Below, piece by piece: positions 9,544 through 18,343 of a DNA stretch of 64,000 nucleotides. The DNA is taken from contig NZ_VCIA01000001.1 in the NCBI RefSeq assembly GCF_005887555.1, forward strand, positions 3,410,001 through 3,474,000, read 5' to 3'. The stretch's first letter is position 1. Each line of letters begins with the position of its first letter. Under the pieces are notes generated by a model. It made no database searches and had not been told where the DNA came from. It was given only the letters and a program-made list of their open reading frames with translations. The position numbers and the translations under genes were made by a program. This DNA is from Lentibacillus cibarius (GTDB taxonomy: Bacteria > Bacillota > Bacilli > Bacillales > Amphibacillaceae).

Positions 9544-10452
9544 GTGGACCAATTAACTGCATCAAGCAAGGCATTCATGGAATATCTTCAAATTGAAAAA
9601 AATGCTTCGCCCTATACCATTACGTATTATGCCGATGATTTAGAGTCTTTTTTTCAATTCTTGCATCAAGAGAGTGTTGATGACCTTCAAAATGTTGATT
9701 ACAAAGTTATCCGGTCGTTTTTGACTGCTTTGTATAACAAAAAATTAGGGAGAAGATCTGTATCCCGTAAAATTTCCAGCCTGAAGAGTTTTTTCAGGTT
9801 TCTTGAGCGGGATAACCAAGTGAGTGGCAATCCATTTCTCCACGTGACCCTTCCGAGGGCGGAGAAGCCAATTCCGGGGTTTCTATATATGGAAGAACTT
9901 GAAAAGCTTTTCGAGGTAAGTGATTTATCCGATCCGATAGGACAGCGAAACCAAGCTATCATTGAAACGCTTTATGCGACTGGCATTCGCGTCAGTGAAT
10001 GTCAGCGAATGCAGCTGTTTGATATTGACTTTACTATCGGTACCATGTTTATAAAGGGAAAAGGAAGTAAGGAACGGTATATCCCATTTGGTCGTTTTGC
10101 AGAAGTCGCATTAGAAAATTACATAAATGATGGCAGGAATAAATTGCAGCAAAAGGCTACGTCACCGACAAATGCTGTCTTTTTGAATAACAGGGGCGGT
10201 GCGCTGACAGCCCGGGGTATACGGGTTATTCTGAATAAAATGGTTGAAAATGCTGCTTTGACAGTCAATGTGTATCCGCATAAATTGCGGCATACATTTG
10301 CGACCCATATGTTAAACGAAGGTGCTGACCTCCGGACGGTACAGGAATTGCTTGGACACGAAAATCTAGCGTCCACGCAAATTTATACACATGTGACTAA
10401 AGATCGCCTGCGCAGCGTATATATGAATAGCCATCCGCGGGCAACTGATTAA
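9544..10452 (+). CDS. xerC: Tyrosine recombinase XerC (CodV)
   Basis: XerC acts with XerD to resolve chromosome dimers at dif. The 302 residues comprise an N-terminal SAM-like core-binding domain and a C-terminal catalytic domain with R149 (ATGIRVSE), H246 and R249 (HKLRHTF), the LGHENL histidine and the nucleophile Y281 (IYTHV). GTG 9544 is preceded by GCGGGGTGAA. hslV starts 22 bases later, so this is the first gene of the codV-clpQ-clpY-codY operon. Confidence 0.97.
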   Translation: MDQLTASSKAFMEYLQIEKNASPYTITYYADDLESFFQFLHQESVDDLQNVDYKVIRSFLTALYNKKLGRRSVSRKISSLKSFFRFLERDNQVSGNPFLHVTLPRAEKPIPGFLYMEELEKLFEVSDLSDPIGQRNQAIIETLYATGIRVSECQRMQLFDIDFTIGTMFIKGKGSKERYIPFGRFAEVALENYINDGRNKLQQKATSPTNAVFLNNRGGALTARGIRVILNKMVENAALTVNVYPHKLRHTFATHMLNEGADLRTVQELLGHENLASTQIYTHVTKDRLRSVYMNSHPRATD

Positions 10453-10474
10453 TAACTTTAAAGAGGTGATGAGC

Positions 10475-11020
10475 GTGACAGCTGAAATGCATGCAACGAC
10501 AATATTTGCTGTCAGGCATAATGGACAATGTGCCATGAGTGGGGATGGTCAGGTAACCCTTGGAAATGCGACCATCATGAAACACAAGGCTAAAAAAGTT
10601 CGTACATTATATAATGGTCAGGTTCTGGCGGGATTTGCCGGATCTGTGGCAGATGCATTTACACTATTTGAGAAATTTGAAGGCAAACTTGAATCATTTG
10701 ACGGCAATCTTGCCAGATCAGCTGTTGAGCTAGCAAAAGAATGGCGCAGTGATAAAGTTCTTCGCAAATTGGAAGCAATGCTTATTGTCATGAACAAGGA
10801 TAAAATGTTCCTTGTTTCCGGGACCGGTGAGGTCATTGAGTCAGATGATGGCATTCTTGCAATCGGCTCTGGCGGAAACTTTGCGCTTAGTGCCGGCAGG
10901 GCCTTGGTCAGACACTCTAGTGATATGTCAGCACGAGACATCGCCAGGTCTGCTTTAGAGATTGCCGGAGAAATTTGTGTCTACACGAATAATCAGATAA
11001 CCTTAGAGGTTCTTGATTAG
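10475..11020 (+). CDS. hslV: HslV (ClpQ) protease subunit
   Basis: Peptidase component of the two-part HslUV protease; dodecamers of HslV are gated by HslU. From GTG 10475 the protein has 181 residues, the B. subtilis ClpQ length, and starts (M)[12 protein letters not shown]. The Shine-Dalgarno GAGGTGAT at 10464-10471 fits this start; ATG 10469 lies inside it and GTG 10466 is too close. After methionine removal the N-terminal residue would be Thr, the classical nucleophile, whereas ATG 10469 would give Ser as in B. subtilis ClpQ. The rest ([26 protein letters not shown]) is typical. Confidence 0.95.
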   Translation: MTAEMHATTIFAVRHNGQCAMSGDGQVTLGNATIMKHKAKKVRTLYNGQVLAGFAGSVADAFTLFEKFEGKLESFDGNLARSAVELAKEWRSDKVLRKLEAMLIVMNKDKMFLVSGTGEVIESDDGILAIGSGGNFALSAGRALVRHSSDMSARDIARSALEIAGEICVYTNNQITLEVLD

Positions 11021-11037
11021 TTAGGAGGCTTTCGTTC

Positions 11038-12432
11038 ATGGGAGTTCATTATACCCCGAAACAAATAGTCGAAAAGCTGGATCAATATATTATAGGTCAG
11101 CCGGAAGCTAAAAAATCGGTAGCCGTAGCTTTGCGGAACAGGTACCGTCGTATGAAGTTAGATGACAAACTGAAAGAAGAAATCGTACCGAAAAATATTT
11201 TGATGATCGGTCCGACTGGGGTAGGTAAAACAGAGATTGCCCGACGGCTTGCGAGTATGGTCAACGCTCCCTTTGCAAAAGTGGAAGCGACGAAGTTTAC
11301 CGAGGTAGGCTATGTAGGCCGTGACGTGGAATCAATGGTTCGTGACCTTGTGGAAATGGCTTTACGTATGGTTAAGGAAGAGAAAATGGAAGAAGTGAAA
11401 GACAAAGCAGGCGAAGAAGCGAATAAAAAGCTGGTGCAGCTACTTGTACCACAGGCAAAAAAACAAAATAATGTGAAAAACCCGTTTGAAATGTTATTTT
11501 CTGCACAGAATGATGATGAAAATGACAATCATTCATCCACAAATGATGAGGAAATACGAAATAAACGGAAACGAGTGGAACATCAGCTGGCGTTGGGGGA
11601 ATTGGAAGATCAGCAGGTGACCATTGAAGTCGACGAACAGCAGCCGTCTATGTTTGATATGCTGCAGGGGTCCGGGATGGAGCAAATGGGTATGAATATG
11701 CAGGATGCGCTAGGCCAGTTCATGCCGAAGAAAAAGAAAAAACGCACGCTCCCTGTTTCGGAGGCAAGAAAAGTGCTGACACAGCAGGAGGCCCAAAAGC
11801 TTGTCGATATGGAAGAGGCAGCTGAAGAAGCAATTAACAGGGCTGAACAGACCGGAATTCTGTTTATCGATGAAATTGACAAAGTTGCCGGTAAACAGGA
11901 AAATTCCGCAAACGTGTCTCGTGAAGGTGTACAGCGGGATATACTACCGATTGTCGAAGGATCAACCATTGTTACCAAACACGGTCCGGTAAAGACGGAT
12001 CACATGCTGTTTATTGCAGCAGGAGCATTTCATACAGCAAAACCTTCTGATTTAATACCTGAACTACAAGGAAGATTTCCGATTCGGGTTGAACTTGAAA
12101 AGCTGGCTGTCGATGACTTCAAGCGAATACTGAAAGAACCGTCAAATGCGTTATTGAAACAATATTCGGCATTATTAAAAACAGAAGGTATAAATGTTGT
12201 GTTTACTGACCAAGCTGTAAATAGATTGGCAGAAATTGCTTATCAGGTAAACCAGGAAACAGACAATATTGGTGCGAGGCGGCTTCATACCATTCTAGAA
12301 AAATTACTGGAAGATTTATCGTTTGAGGCGCCCGATGTTAACATGGAAACAATTGAAATCACCGATAGTTATGTTGATAAAAAATTAAGTAACATTGTAA
12401 AAGATAAAGATCTAAGTCAATTTATTCTTTAA
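11038..12432 (+). CDS. hslU: HslU (ClpY) AAA+ ATPase subunit
   Basis: ATP-dependent unfoldase that feeds substrates into HslV. The 464-residue protein has Walker A GPTGVGKT at 58-65, a long charged I-domain at about 110-235 (rich in Lys, Glu, Asn and Met), Walker B LFIDEIDK near 280, and the C-terminal sensor and interaction region ending [10 protein letters not shown]. Start ATG 11038 is preceded by TTAGGAGGC. It sits 17 bases after hslV and 32 bases before codY. Confidence 0.98.
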   Translation: MGVHYTPKQIVEKLDQYIIGQPEAKKSVAVALRNRYRRMKLDDKLKEEIVPKNILMIGPTGVGKTEIARRLASMVNAPFAKVEATKFTEVGYVGRDVESMVRDLVEMALRMVKEEKMEEVKDKAGEEANKKLVQLLVPQAKKQNNVKNPFEMLFSAQNDDENDNHSSTNDEEIRNKRKRVEHQLALGELEDQQVTIEVDEQQPSMFDMLQGSGMEQMGMNMQDALGQFMPKKKKKRTLPVSEARKVLTQQEAQKLVDMEEAAEEAINRAEQTGILFIDEIDKVAGKQENSANVSREGVQRDILPIVEGSTIVTKHGPVKTDHMLFIAAGAFHTAKPSDLIPELQGRFPIRVELEKLAVDDFKRILKEPSNALLKQYSALLKTEGINVVFTDQAVNRLAEIAYQVNQETDNIGARRLHTILEKLLEDLSFEAPDVNMETIEITDSYVDKKLSNIVKDKDLSQFIL

Positions 12433-12464
12433 ATGGAAAGAAACGAAACGGAGGACACAAAATT

Positions 12465-13244
12465 ATGGAACTTTTAGACCGCGCAAGAAAAATTAATGCA
12501 ATGCTTCAAAAAACAACCGGAAAGTCTGTGAATTTCAATGACATGTCTGCAACCCTTAGAGATGTTATTACTGGAAATGTGTTTATTGTCAGCAGACGCG
12601 GGAAATTGCTTGGATATGCAATTAACCAGGAGATTGAAAATGAACGCATGAAGTCAATGCTTGAGGAAAGGCAATTCCCGGAAGGATATACACAAGGGTT
12701 ATTCAATTTCACAGAAACTACTGCTAACTTGGATATTGACAGCCCCTATACAGCATTTCCTGAAGAAAACCGTGAATTGTTCAAAAACGGACTGACAACC
12801 ATTGTGCCGATTATCGGCGGTGGTGAGCGACTAGGAACGTTAGTGCTGAGTAGGCTATCGGACAGCTTTGGTGATGATGATCTGCTTCTCGCTGAATACG
12901 GTGCAACCGTTGTGGGTATGGAAATTCTGCATGAAAAATCGGAGGAAATTGAACTGGAAGCAAGAAGTAAAGCTGTTGTCCAAATGGCGATCAGTTCCCT
13001 GTCATATAGTGAATTAGAGGCAATCGATCATATTTTTGAAGAATTGAATGGCAATGAAGGGCTGCTTGTCGCAAGTAAAATTGCCGACAGAGTAGGTATC
13101 ACCAGATCTGTTATCGTCAACGCCTTAAGAAAACTTGAAAGCGCAGGGGTCATTGAATCACGCTCCCTCGGTATGAAAGGTACGTATATTAAGGTATTGA
13201 ATGATAAGTTTCTTGTTGAGCTGGAAAAGCTTCGTTCAAGATAA
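12465..13244 (+). CDS. codY: Global transcriptional regulator CodY
   Basis: CodY represses stationary-phase and nitrogen genes when GTP and branched-chain amino acids are high. The 259 residues match the B. subtilis length. The N-terminal GAF ligand domain runs to about residue 155, and the C-terminal winged helix-turn-helix carries [24 protein letters not shown] terminator follows, after which the flagellar operon begins. In B. subtilis CodY directly represses fla/che, so this neighbour may also be a regulator of the next operon. Confidence 0.99.
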   Translation: MELLDRARKINAMLQKTTGKSVNFNDMSATLRDVITGNVFIVSRRGKLLGYAINQEIENERMKSMLEERQFPEGYTQGLFNFTETTANLDIDSPYTAFPEENRELFKNGLTTIVPIIGGGERLGTLVLSRLSDSFGDDDLLLAEYGATVVGMEILHEKSEEIELEARSKAVVQMAISSLSYSELEAIDHIFEELNGNEGLLVASKIADRVGITRSVIVNALRKLESAGVIESRSLGMKGTYIKVLNDKFLVELEKLRSR

Positions 13245-13261
13245 ACAAATAAAAAATAGTA

Positions 13262-13292
13262 AAAACGGCTATCATTGGATAGTCGTTTTTTA
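13262..13292 (+). terminator. Terminator after codY
   Basis: AAACGGCTATC pairs with GATAGTCGTTT around the tetraloop ATTG (13273-13276) and continues into a T-run to 13291. It lies 18 bases past the codY stop. Confidence 0.8.
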
Positions 13293-13330
13293 TATAGCTA
13301 AAAAATTACAGATTTGGTTACCGTGGACAA

Positions 13331-13428
13331 CTAAGCCCCTTGGTCAGTGGGGGTTATCTAGTACATGCACGCTTAGAAAAAACACGGGCCTAGCCTCGCC
13401 CGATAGCGAGTGCCGAAGTTTTTTTTAC
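13331..13428 (+). other. Structured intergenic segment upstream of flgB, ending in a terminator-like hairpin
   Basis: Two hairpins lie here. The first pairs ACTA...CCCC (13330-13339) with GGGG...TAGT (13349-13362). The second pairs CTCGC (13395-13399) with GCGAG (13406-13410), flanked by GGC/GCC, and leads through GAAG into eight T residues at 13419-13426. This looks like a leader or attenuator, or a degenerate mobile-repeat end. It matches no riboswitch consensus I know. The 440-base codY-flgB gap otherwise holds the terminator before it and the promoter after it. Confidence 0.45.
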
Positions 13429-13569
13429 AAGGTCTTCCAAAATTTATACTGACGTTATAAAAGTTTTTCTGAGTCTTTTTTTCTGCAAAAAAGAAAATAT
13501 GGTCTAAGAAAATGGAAAAATAAGCATAAAAAAAGGGGAAAAGTCCTAGATATTTAGAATGAATTCTTT

Positions 13570-13599
13570 TTCACAAAACGAAAAGTGTCGAATTATGAT
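13570..13599 (+). promoter_or_regulatory. Candidate sigma-A promoter of the fla/che operon with a weak CodY-like box
   Basis: TTCACA (13570-13575) and TATGAT (13594-13599) are spaced by 18 bases, 85 bases before flgB. The segment 13566-13580 matches 10 of 15 positions of the CodY box AATTTTCWGAAAATT and overlaps the -35. B. subtilis fla/che has a CodY-controlled sigma-A promoter here as well as sigma-D input; I see no convincing sigma-D site. Confidence 0.5.
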
Positions 13600-13684
13600 G
13601 GACTTTGTAGTCTGTTTGGATTAAAATGTTCGTATAAGAACAATAGATAGTGTCCGTCAATCTTTTAAAGAGGGGGGGTAACAA

Positions 13685-14083
13685 ATGAATCTTTTTAGTG
13701 GCACCATCCAAACGCTAGAAGGGTCACTTGATTTTGCTTCCGCTAAAAATCGGGTTATCTCAAATAATATTGCAAATGTCGACACGCCGGGATATAAAAC
13801 AAAGGATGTTACATTTAAGCGTGTTTTCGATGAGGAATTAAACGTGTCTTTTCAGGCAAAGCAAACACAACCACGCCACATTCCCTTTAGTCAGGAAAAT
13901 CCACAGCAGCCATTCCAAATCGTTACCAAACAAAACACAACATATAACCATAATGGCAACAATGTTGATATTGATAAAGAAATGACAGAGCTTGCGAAGA
14001 ACCAAATCTATTACCAAAGTCTAGTAGATCGGTTAAATGGTAAATTCAACAATCTGCAGACTGTCATCAAAGGAGGAAGATAA
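13685..14083 (+). CDS. flgB: Flagellar basal-body rod protein FlgB
   Basis: Proximal rod component of the flagellar basal body, secreted through the flagellar export gate. The 132-residue protein carries the rod/hook N-terminal signature ISNNIANVDTPGYKTKDV near residues 25-42 and ends in the helical C-terminal rod motif. It is the first gene of the fla/che operon, preceded by AAGAGGGGGGTAAC, and is followed by flgC after two bases. Confidence 0.97.
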   Translation: MNLFSGTIQTLEGSLDFASAKNRVISNNIANVDTPGYKTKDVTFKRVFDEELNVSFQAKQTQPRHIPFSQENPQQPFQIVTKQNTTYNHNGNNVDIDKEMTELAKNQIYYQSLVDRLNGKFNNLQTVIKGGR

Positions 14084-14085
14084 CG

Positions 14086-14541
14086 ATGTCGGTATTCCAT
14101 GCTATTAACACGAGTGGCAGTGCTTTGACTGCGCAGCGCCTACGAATGGATGTCGTTTCGTCTAATATCGCCAATGCACAAACAACAAGAGCTTCCGTGA
14201 ACGAAAATGGTGATTACGAACCATATAGGAGAAAAATGGTTGTTATGGAGCCAAAAGGTGAAAGTTTTCAGTCTTTCCTTCAACAAGCTACTCATTCAGC
14301 AGCAAGTTCAAGTCAAGGGGTGAAAGTATCTGAAATAACGGAAGACCAAACGCCTTTTAAAACTGTCTATAATCCGAATCATCCGGACGCGAATGAGGCT
14401 GGTTATGTACATATGCCAAATGTTGATCCGTTGAAAGAAATGGTTGACTTAATGAGTACAACAAGATCATATGAAGCGAATATCACTTCATTAAACGCGA
14501 GTAAAAATATGCTAATGAAAGCGTTGGAAATTGGTAAATAA
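14086..14541 (+). CDS. flgC: Flagellar basal-body rod protein FlgC
   Basis: Rod protein that assembles with FlgB and FliE. The 151 residues include the N-terminal VVSSNIANAQTTR motif, the middle VYNPNHPDANEAGYVHMPNVDPLKEMVDLM block diagnostic of FlgC, and the C-terminal SYEANITSLNASKNML helix. Start ATG 14086 has GGAGGAAG upstream inside the end of flgB. Confidence 0.97.
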   Translation: MSVFHAINTSGSALTAQRLRMDVVSSNIANAQTTRASVNENGDYEPYRRKMVVMEPKGESFQSFLQQATHSAASSSQGVKVSEITEDQTPFKTVYNPNHPDANEAGYVHMPNVDPLKEMVDLMSTTRSYEANITSLNASKNMLMKALEIGK

Positions 14542-14573
14542 TACCGTGATTCCACGGAAAGGAAGAGATAATC

Positions 14574-14882
14574 ATGCAGTCTTTTGTAAATGGAATCAAC
14601 ACCCGGCCAGTCCTGTCTGATTCCAGCCAAATGAAATCACCAGTGTCATCGCACGAAGCACAAAGCAATTTTGCCAATACACTCCAGTCAGCAATTGAGC
14701 ATGTTAATGATACGCAAGTTGCTTCTGATAAAAAGACGGAGGCGCTGGCTAAGGGCCAGATAAATGATTTGCATGACGTCATGATTACAGCGCAAAAAGC
14801 AAGTATTTCACTGGAAACTTCTGTCCAAGTCCAGCGCAAAGTCATTGACGCTTATAATGAAATCATGCGAATGCAAATTTGA
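14574..14882 (+). CDS. fliE: Flagellar hook-basal body complex protein FliE
   Basis: FliE links the MS ring to the rod and is an early export substrate. The 102-residue protein has the typical variable N-terminus, then the conserved FANTLQSAIEHVND and the C-terminal LHDVMITAQKASISLETSVQVQRKVIDAYNEIMRMQI. Spacing to flgC is 32 bases; a small hairpin separates it from fliF. Confidence 0.96.
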   Translation: MQSFVNGINTRPVLSDSSQMKSPVSSHEAQSNFANTLQSAIEHVNDTQVASDKKTEALAKGQINDLHDVMITAQKASISLETSVQVQRKVIDAYNEIMRMQI

Positions 14883-14888
14883 TGAAGT

Positions 14889-14912
14889 CCTGTCAACGTA
14901 GTAACGGACAGG
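14889..14912 (+). other. Hairpin between fliE and fliF
   Basis: CCTGTC (14889-14894) pairs with GACAGG (14907-14912) and is followed by TTATTCTATC. The U-run is poor, so it may act as a weak attenuator or an RNA processing or stability element inside the operon. Confidence 0.4.
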
Positions 14913-14960
14913 TTATTCTATCATTTCACAAAAAGATATAGAATTTTGGCGGGATAATAC

Positions 14961-16556
14961 ATGAAGGAAAAACTACTGAAAACAAAAGATACGGCAGCCT
15001 CTTTTTGGACTGCACGCACGAAAGGTCAAAAAGGAATTTTTATTGGCTCTGCCGGAATCGCTGTTGTTCTGATTGCTGCCATTATATTTTTTGCCGCTAA
15101 TTCGAAATTTGTTCCTTTGTATAACGATTTGTCACTGCAGGAAGTCAGTCAAATCAAGGCTGAGCTTGATTCCAGAGGTGTTCCGTACGAATTGGAAAAC
15201 AATGGAACTACGGTAACAGTGCCAGAAGCCAATGTTGATGGTTTACTTGTCGATCTTGCTGGACAGGGTATTCCGGACAGTGGCAGCATCGATTATTCGT
15301 ACTTTAGTGAAAATGCGTCCTGGGGAATAACGGATAATGAATTCAATATGATTAAACTCGATGCAATGCAAAACGAGTTAGCGAACATGATTAAAGGGGT
15401 TAAGGGCATTAATGATGCAAGAGTGATGATTAATATGCCCGAAAAACCAGTTTTTGTTAGCGACTCAGCACAAGAAGCAAGTGCATCGATTGTGATTAAT
15501 ACACAACCCGGCCACGAATTCAAAGGGAATGAAATCGAATCACTACACCATTTAGTGTCAAAAGCAGTGCCAAACCTAAAAGAAGATAATATTGCTATTA
15601 TGAATCAGTATTTCGAGTATTTTGATGAAGAAACAGCAAAAGGAGCCGCACAGCAAGATACATACGCGTATCAGCAAAGAGTAAAAAAAGATATTGAACG
15701 TGACGTAAAACGGCGACTGCAGCAAATGCTTGGTGCAATGGTCGGCATGGAAAATGTCATTGTCTCGGTTACAGCTGATGTTGACTTTACGAAAGAAAAC
15801 CGGGTTGAAAAACTAGTCAAACCAGTAGATGTGGAAAACATGAAAGGTTTGCCTGTCAGTATTGAAAGTGTACAGGAAACGTATGAAGGAAACCCGCCAC
15901 CTGGTGGAACCCCCGGACCTACTGATGAGGACACTAATTATCAGAGTCCTGATAAGGGCGGAGACGGTGAGTATGAACGAACTAAAGAAACGATTAACAA
16001 CGAGTATAACCGTGTCCGTAAAGAAATCGTTGAAAGCCCGTATAAGATCCGTGACTTGGGGATTCAGGTAGCAGTCGATGAAGCAAAAGGTAAACAGGAT
16101 GATGAGGTTCAGTACTTGACAGCCCAGGAGCAGGATACCGTGGAAGCTGGTATAGCGTCGATTTTAAATTCCATCATCAGTACATCTGTTGATGGTGAAT
16201 ACGGGGAAGTTCAGCCTCAAGAAAAAACGTCCATCGTTTTCCAGGAGTTCAGTGAAACGGTAGGAACACCAAAACCACCGGTACCCACAATACCATATTG
16301 GATATATATAACCGGGGCGGCGTTGCTGGTGATCATTATTTTACTTATCAGTATGCTACTGCGGCGACGGAAAGGGAAAGAAGAAACAGAAACGGTTACT
16401 GAAACGGAGACTCCTGATGTCGAAACAGCGTTACCGGGCATGGATGATGTCGAAGAATCTGCGTCACAACAACGTAAGAAGCAATTGGAAAAAATGGCCA
16501 GAGACAACCCTGAGGATTTTGCGAAACTACTCAGAAGCTGGATTGCTGATGATTAA
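14961..16556 (+). CDS. fliF: Flagellar MS-ring protein FliF
   Basis: FliF forms the membrane-embedded MS ring on which the motor assembles. The 531-residue protein has transmembrane segments at about 25-46 and 440-460, with a ring-forming periplasmic-type region between them. A Pro/Gly-rich loop (NPPPGGTPGPTDED) lies near residue 315. The C-terminal tail (ARDNPEDFAKLLRSWIADD) is the FliG-binding segment. Start ATG 14961 follows GGCGGGATAAT. Length agrees with B. subtilis FliF. Confidence 0.98.
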   Translation: MKEKLLKTKDTAASFWTARTKGQKGIFIGSAGIAVVLIAAIIFFAANSKFVPLYNDLSLQEVSQIKAELDSRGVPYELENNGTTVTVPEANVDGLLVDLAGQGIPDSGSIDYSYFSENASWGITDNEFNMIKLDAMQNELANMIKGVKGINDARVMINMPEKPVFVSDSAQEASASIVINTQPGHEFKGNEIESLHHLVSKAVPNLKEDNIAIMNQYFEYFDEETAKGAAQQDTYAYQQRVKKDIERDVKRRLQQMLGAMVGMENVIVSVTADVDFTKENRVEKLVKPVDVENMKGLPVSIESVQETYEGNPPPGGTPGPTDEDTNYQSPDKGGDGEYERTKETINNEYNRVRKEIVESPYKIRDLGIQVAVDEAKGKQDDEVQYLTAQEQDTVEAGIASILNSIISTSVDGEYGEVQPQEKTSIVFQEFSETVGTPKPPVPTIPYWIYITGAALLVIIILLISMLLRRRKGKEETETVTETETPDVETALPGMDDVEESASQQRKKQLEKMARDNPEDFAKLLRSWIADD

Positions 16557-16569
16557 GGAGTGAATGATC

Positions 16570-17580
16570 ATGGCGCGACAGGGAACGCTAACCGGAAAAC
16601 AAAAAGCGGCAATTCTATTAATCTCTCTTGGACCTGATGTGTCTGCCCAAGTGTATAAACATTTAACAGAGGAGGAAATAGAAAAATTAAGCCTAGAAAT
16701 TTCATCAGTTAAAAAGGTTGAAGCGGATATGAAAGAGGATGTGCTTGAGCAGTTCCATCAGATTGCGTTGGCACAAGACTATATTTCCCAAGGCGGAATT
16801 GGCTACGCTAAAACCGTGCTGGAAAAAGCCTTCGGTGACCAAGAGGCTAACAATATCATTGATCGGCTTACCGCATCACTACAGGTGCGTCCATTTGACT
16901 TTGCTCGAAAGGCAGACCCGCAGCAGGTGCTTAATTTTATCCAGAATGAGCATCCACAAACTATTGCACTAGTCTTATCACACCTTAATCCTGAACAGTC
17001 GGGTCAGATTTTGTCGGAATTGCCGCAAGAGATGCAAGCAGAAGTCGCCAAACGGATTGCCACAATGGATTCGACATCACCGGAGATTATTAGCCAGGTG
17101 GAGCAGGTGCTCGAACAAAAATTGTCATCATCGGTAACAGAAGACTATACACAGGCCGGTGGTATTCAGTCTGTCGTAGAGGTGCTGAATGGAGTGGATC
17201 GGAGTACGGAGAAAACGATTCTGGATGCGCTTGAAATACAGGATCCTGAACTGGCAGAGGAAATCAAAAAACGAATGTTTGTGTTCGAGGATATTGTTGT
17301 TCTTGATAATCGTGCCATCCAACGAGTTATCAGAGAAGTCGACAATGAAGATTTGCGCTTGTCTCTGAAAGTTGCCAGCGATGAAGTGAAGGATATCGTC
17401 TTTAAAAACATGTCTCAGCGAATGGCAGAAACGTTTAAGGAAGAAATGGAGTATATGGGACCTGTTCGCTTGCGTGACGTGGAAGAAGCACAGACAAGAA
17501 TAGTTGGTTCCATTCGCCATCTTGAAGAAGTCGGCGAAATTGTGATTGCTCGCGGTGGAGGTGATGACATCATTGTCTAG
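16570..17580 (+). CDS. fliG: Flagellar motor switch protein FliG
   Basis: FliG is the rotor protein that contacts the stator and couples the C ring to FliF. It closely resembles B. subtilis FliG, including LTGKQKAAILLISLG near the N-terminus, the HPQTIALVLSHLNP middle motif and the C-terminal AIQRVIREVDNEDL charged helix that meets the stator. The start ATG 16570 (MARQGTLTG) sits seven bases after AAGGAGTG; an ATG six bases upstream is too close. The protein has 336 residues. fliH begins inside its last codons. Confidence 0.98.
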   Translation: MARQGTLTGKQKAAILLISLGPDVSAQVYKHLTEEEIEKLSLEISSVKKVEADMKEDVLEQFHQIALAQDYISQGGIGYAKTVLEKAFGDQEANNIIDRLTASLQVRPFDFARKADPQQVLNFIQNEHPQTIALVLSHLNPEQSGQILSELPQEMQAEVAKRIATMDSTSPEIISQVEQVLEQKLSSSVTEDYTQAGGIQSVVEVLNGVDRSTEKTILDALEIQDPELAEEIKKRMFVFEDIVVLDNRAIQRVIREVDNEDLRLSLKVASDEVKDIVFKNMSQRMAETFKEEMEYMGPVRLRDVEEAQTRIVGSIRHLEEVGEIVIARGGGDDIIV

Positions 17581-18340
17581 TATCTATCGTGGCCAAACCC
17601 TTTTATCAGAGAAAAAACAGATTAAACTAAGACCGCTCACATGCAATAAGCAACATGATACGGAAGCCAATCAGGCAAAGACAGAAAAACAAAAAATGAT
17701 AAATGATGAAATCACAAGGGCGCAAAATGAGTTAGAGCAAATAAAAAAGCAACAATCCGAGCTTTTGCAACAGACAAATGCGGAAATTGAAGCGGCAAAA
17801 TCTGAATGGGAAGCTGAAAGACAGCAATACATGGAACAGGCGCACCAAGAAGGTTTCGCACAGGGATTTGAACAGGGTAAGCAAGAGGGACTTGAACAAT
17901 ACAGGCTTTTAGTGGAACAGGCTAATAACACTGTTTCCTTGGCAACAAATGATTATCATGCGGTGATTGCGCAAAGCGAAGAAGCGATTTTGGAACTGGC
18001 AATCCAATGCGCAGAAAAAATTATACACCAGAAACTCAATGATAACCCGGAAGCATTTCTTTCGATTGTTCGAGAAACCGTGAATGAATTGAAGGATCAT
18101 TCGGAGATAGCTATTTACGTACACCCGGAGAATTTTGAAATGGTAACAAGGCAAAAGGATGAGTTTACAAACATATTTGAAAATGACCGGAAAATTACCG
18201 TTTATGCCGACGAGGAATTAGATGAATACAGTTGTCTTATTGAACATTCCTTTGGTCAAATAGAAGCCGGTATTGATACGCAATTGCAGCAGCTGCGTGA
18301 AACATTGCACGAAATCAGTCTGGAGCAAGGTGGTGAATGA
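17573..18340 (+). CDS. fliH: Flagellar assembly protein FliH
   Basis: FliH binds and restrains the FliI ATPase and brings export substrates to the gate. The 255-residue protein is largely coiled coil and Gln/Glu-rich at about 30-125, with the Gly-x3-Gly-like pattern QEGFAQGFEQGKQEGLEQ near residue 95 that is typical of FliH/YscL. I chose TTG 17573, seven bases after GGAGGTGAT; ATG 17564 is the alternative. It overlaps fliG by eight bases and is followed by fliI after three. Confidence 0.92.
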   Translation: MSSIYRGQTLLSEKKQIKLRPLTCNKQHDTEANQAKTEKQKMINDEITRAQNELEQIKKQQSELLQQTNAEIEAAKSEWEAERQQYMEQAHQEGFAQGFEQGKQEGLEQYRLLVEQANNTVSLATNDYHAVIAQSEEAILELAIQCAEKIIHQKLNDNPEAFLSIVRETVNELKDHSEIAIYVHPENFEMVTRQKDEFTNIFENDRKITVYADEELDEYSCLIEHSFGQIEAGIDTQLQQLRETLHEISLEQGGE

Positions 18341-18343
18341 TCA

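Noticed and set aside
13320..13430. A c-di-GMP riboswitch before the flagellar operon, as in some clostridia
   Set aside because: The conserved core bases of the GEMM motifs are not present; only generic hairpins are seen.
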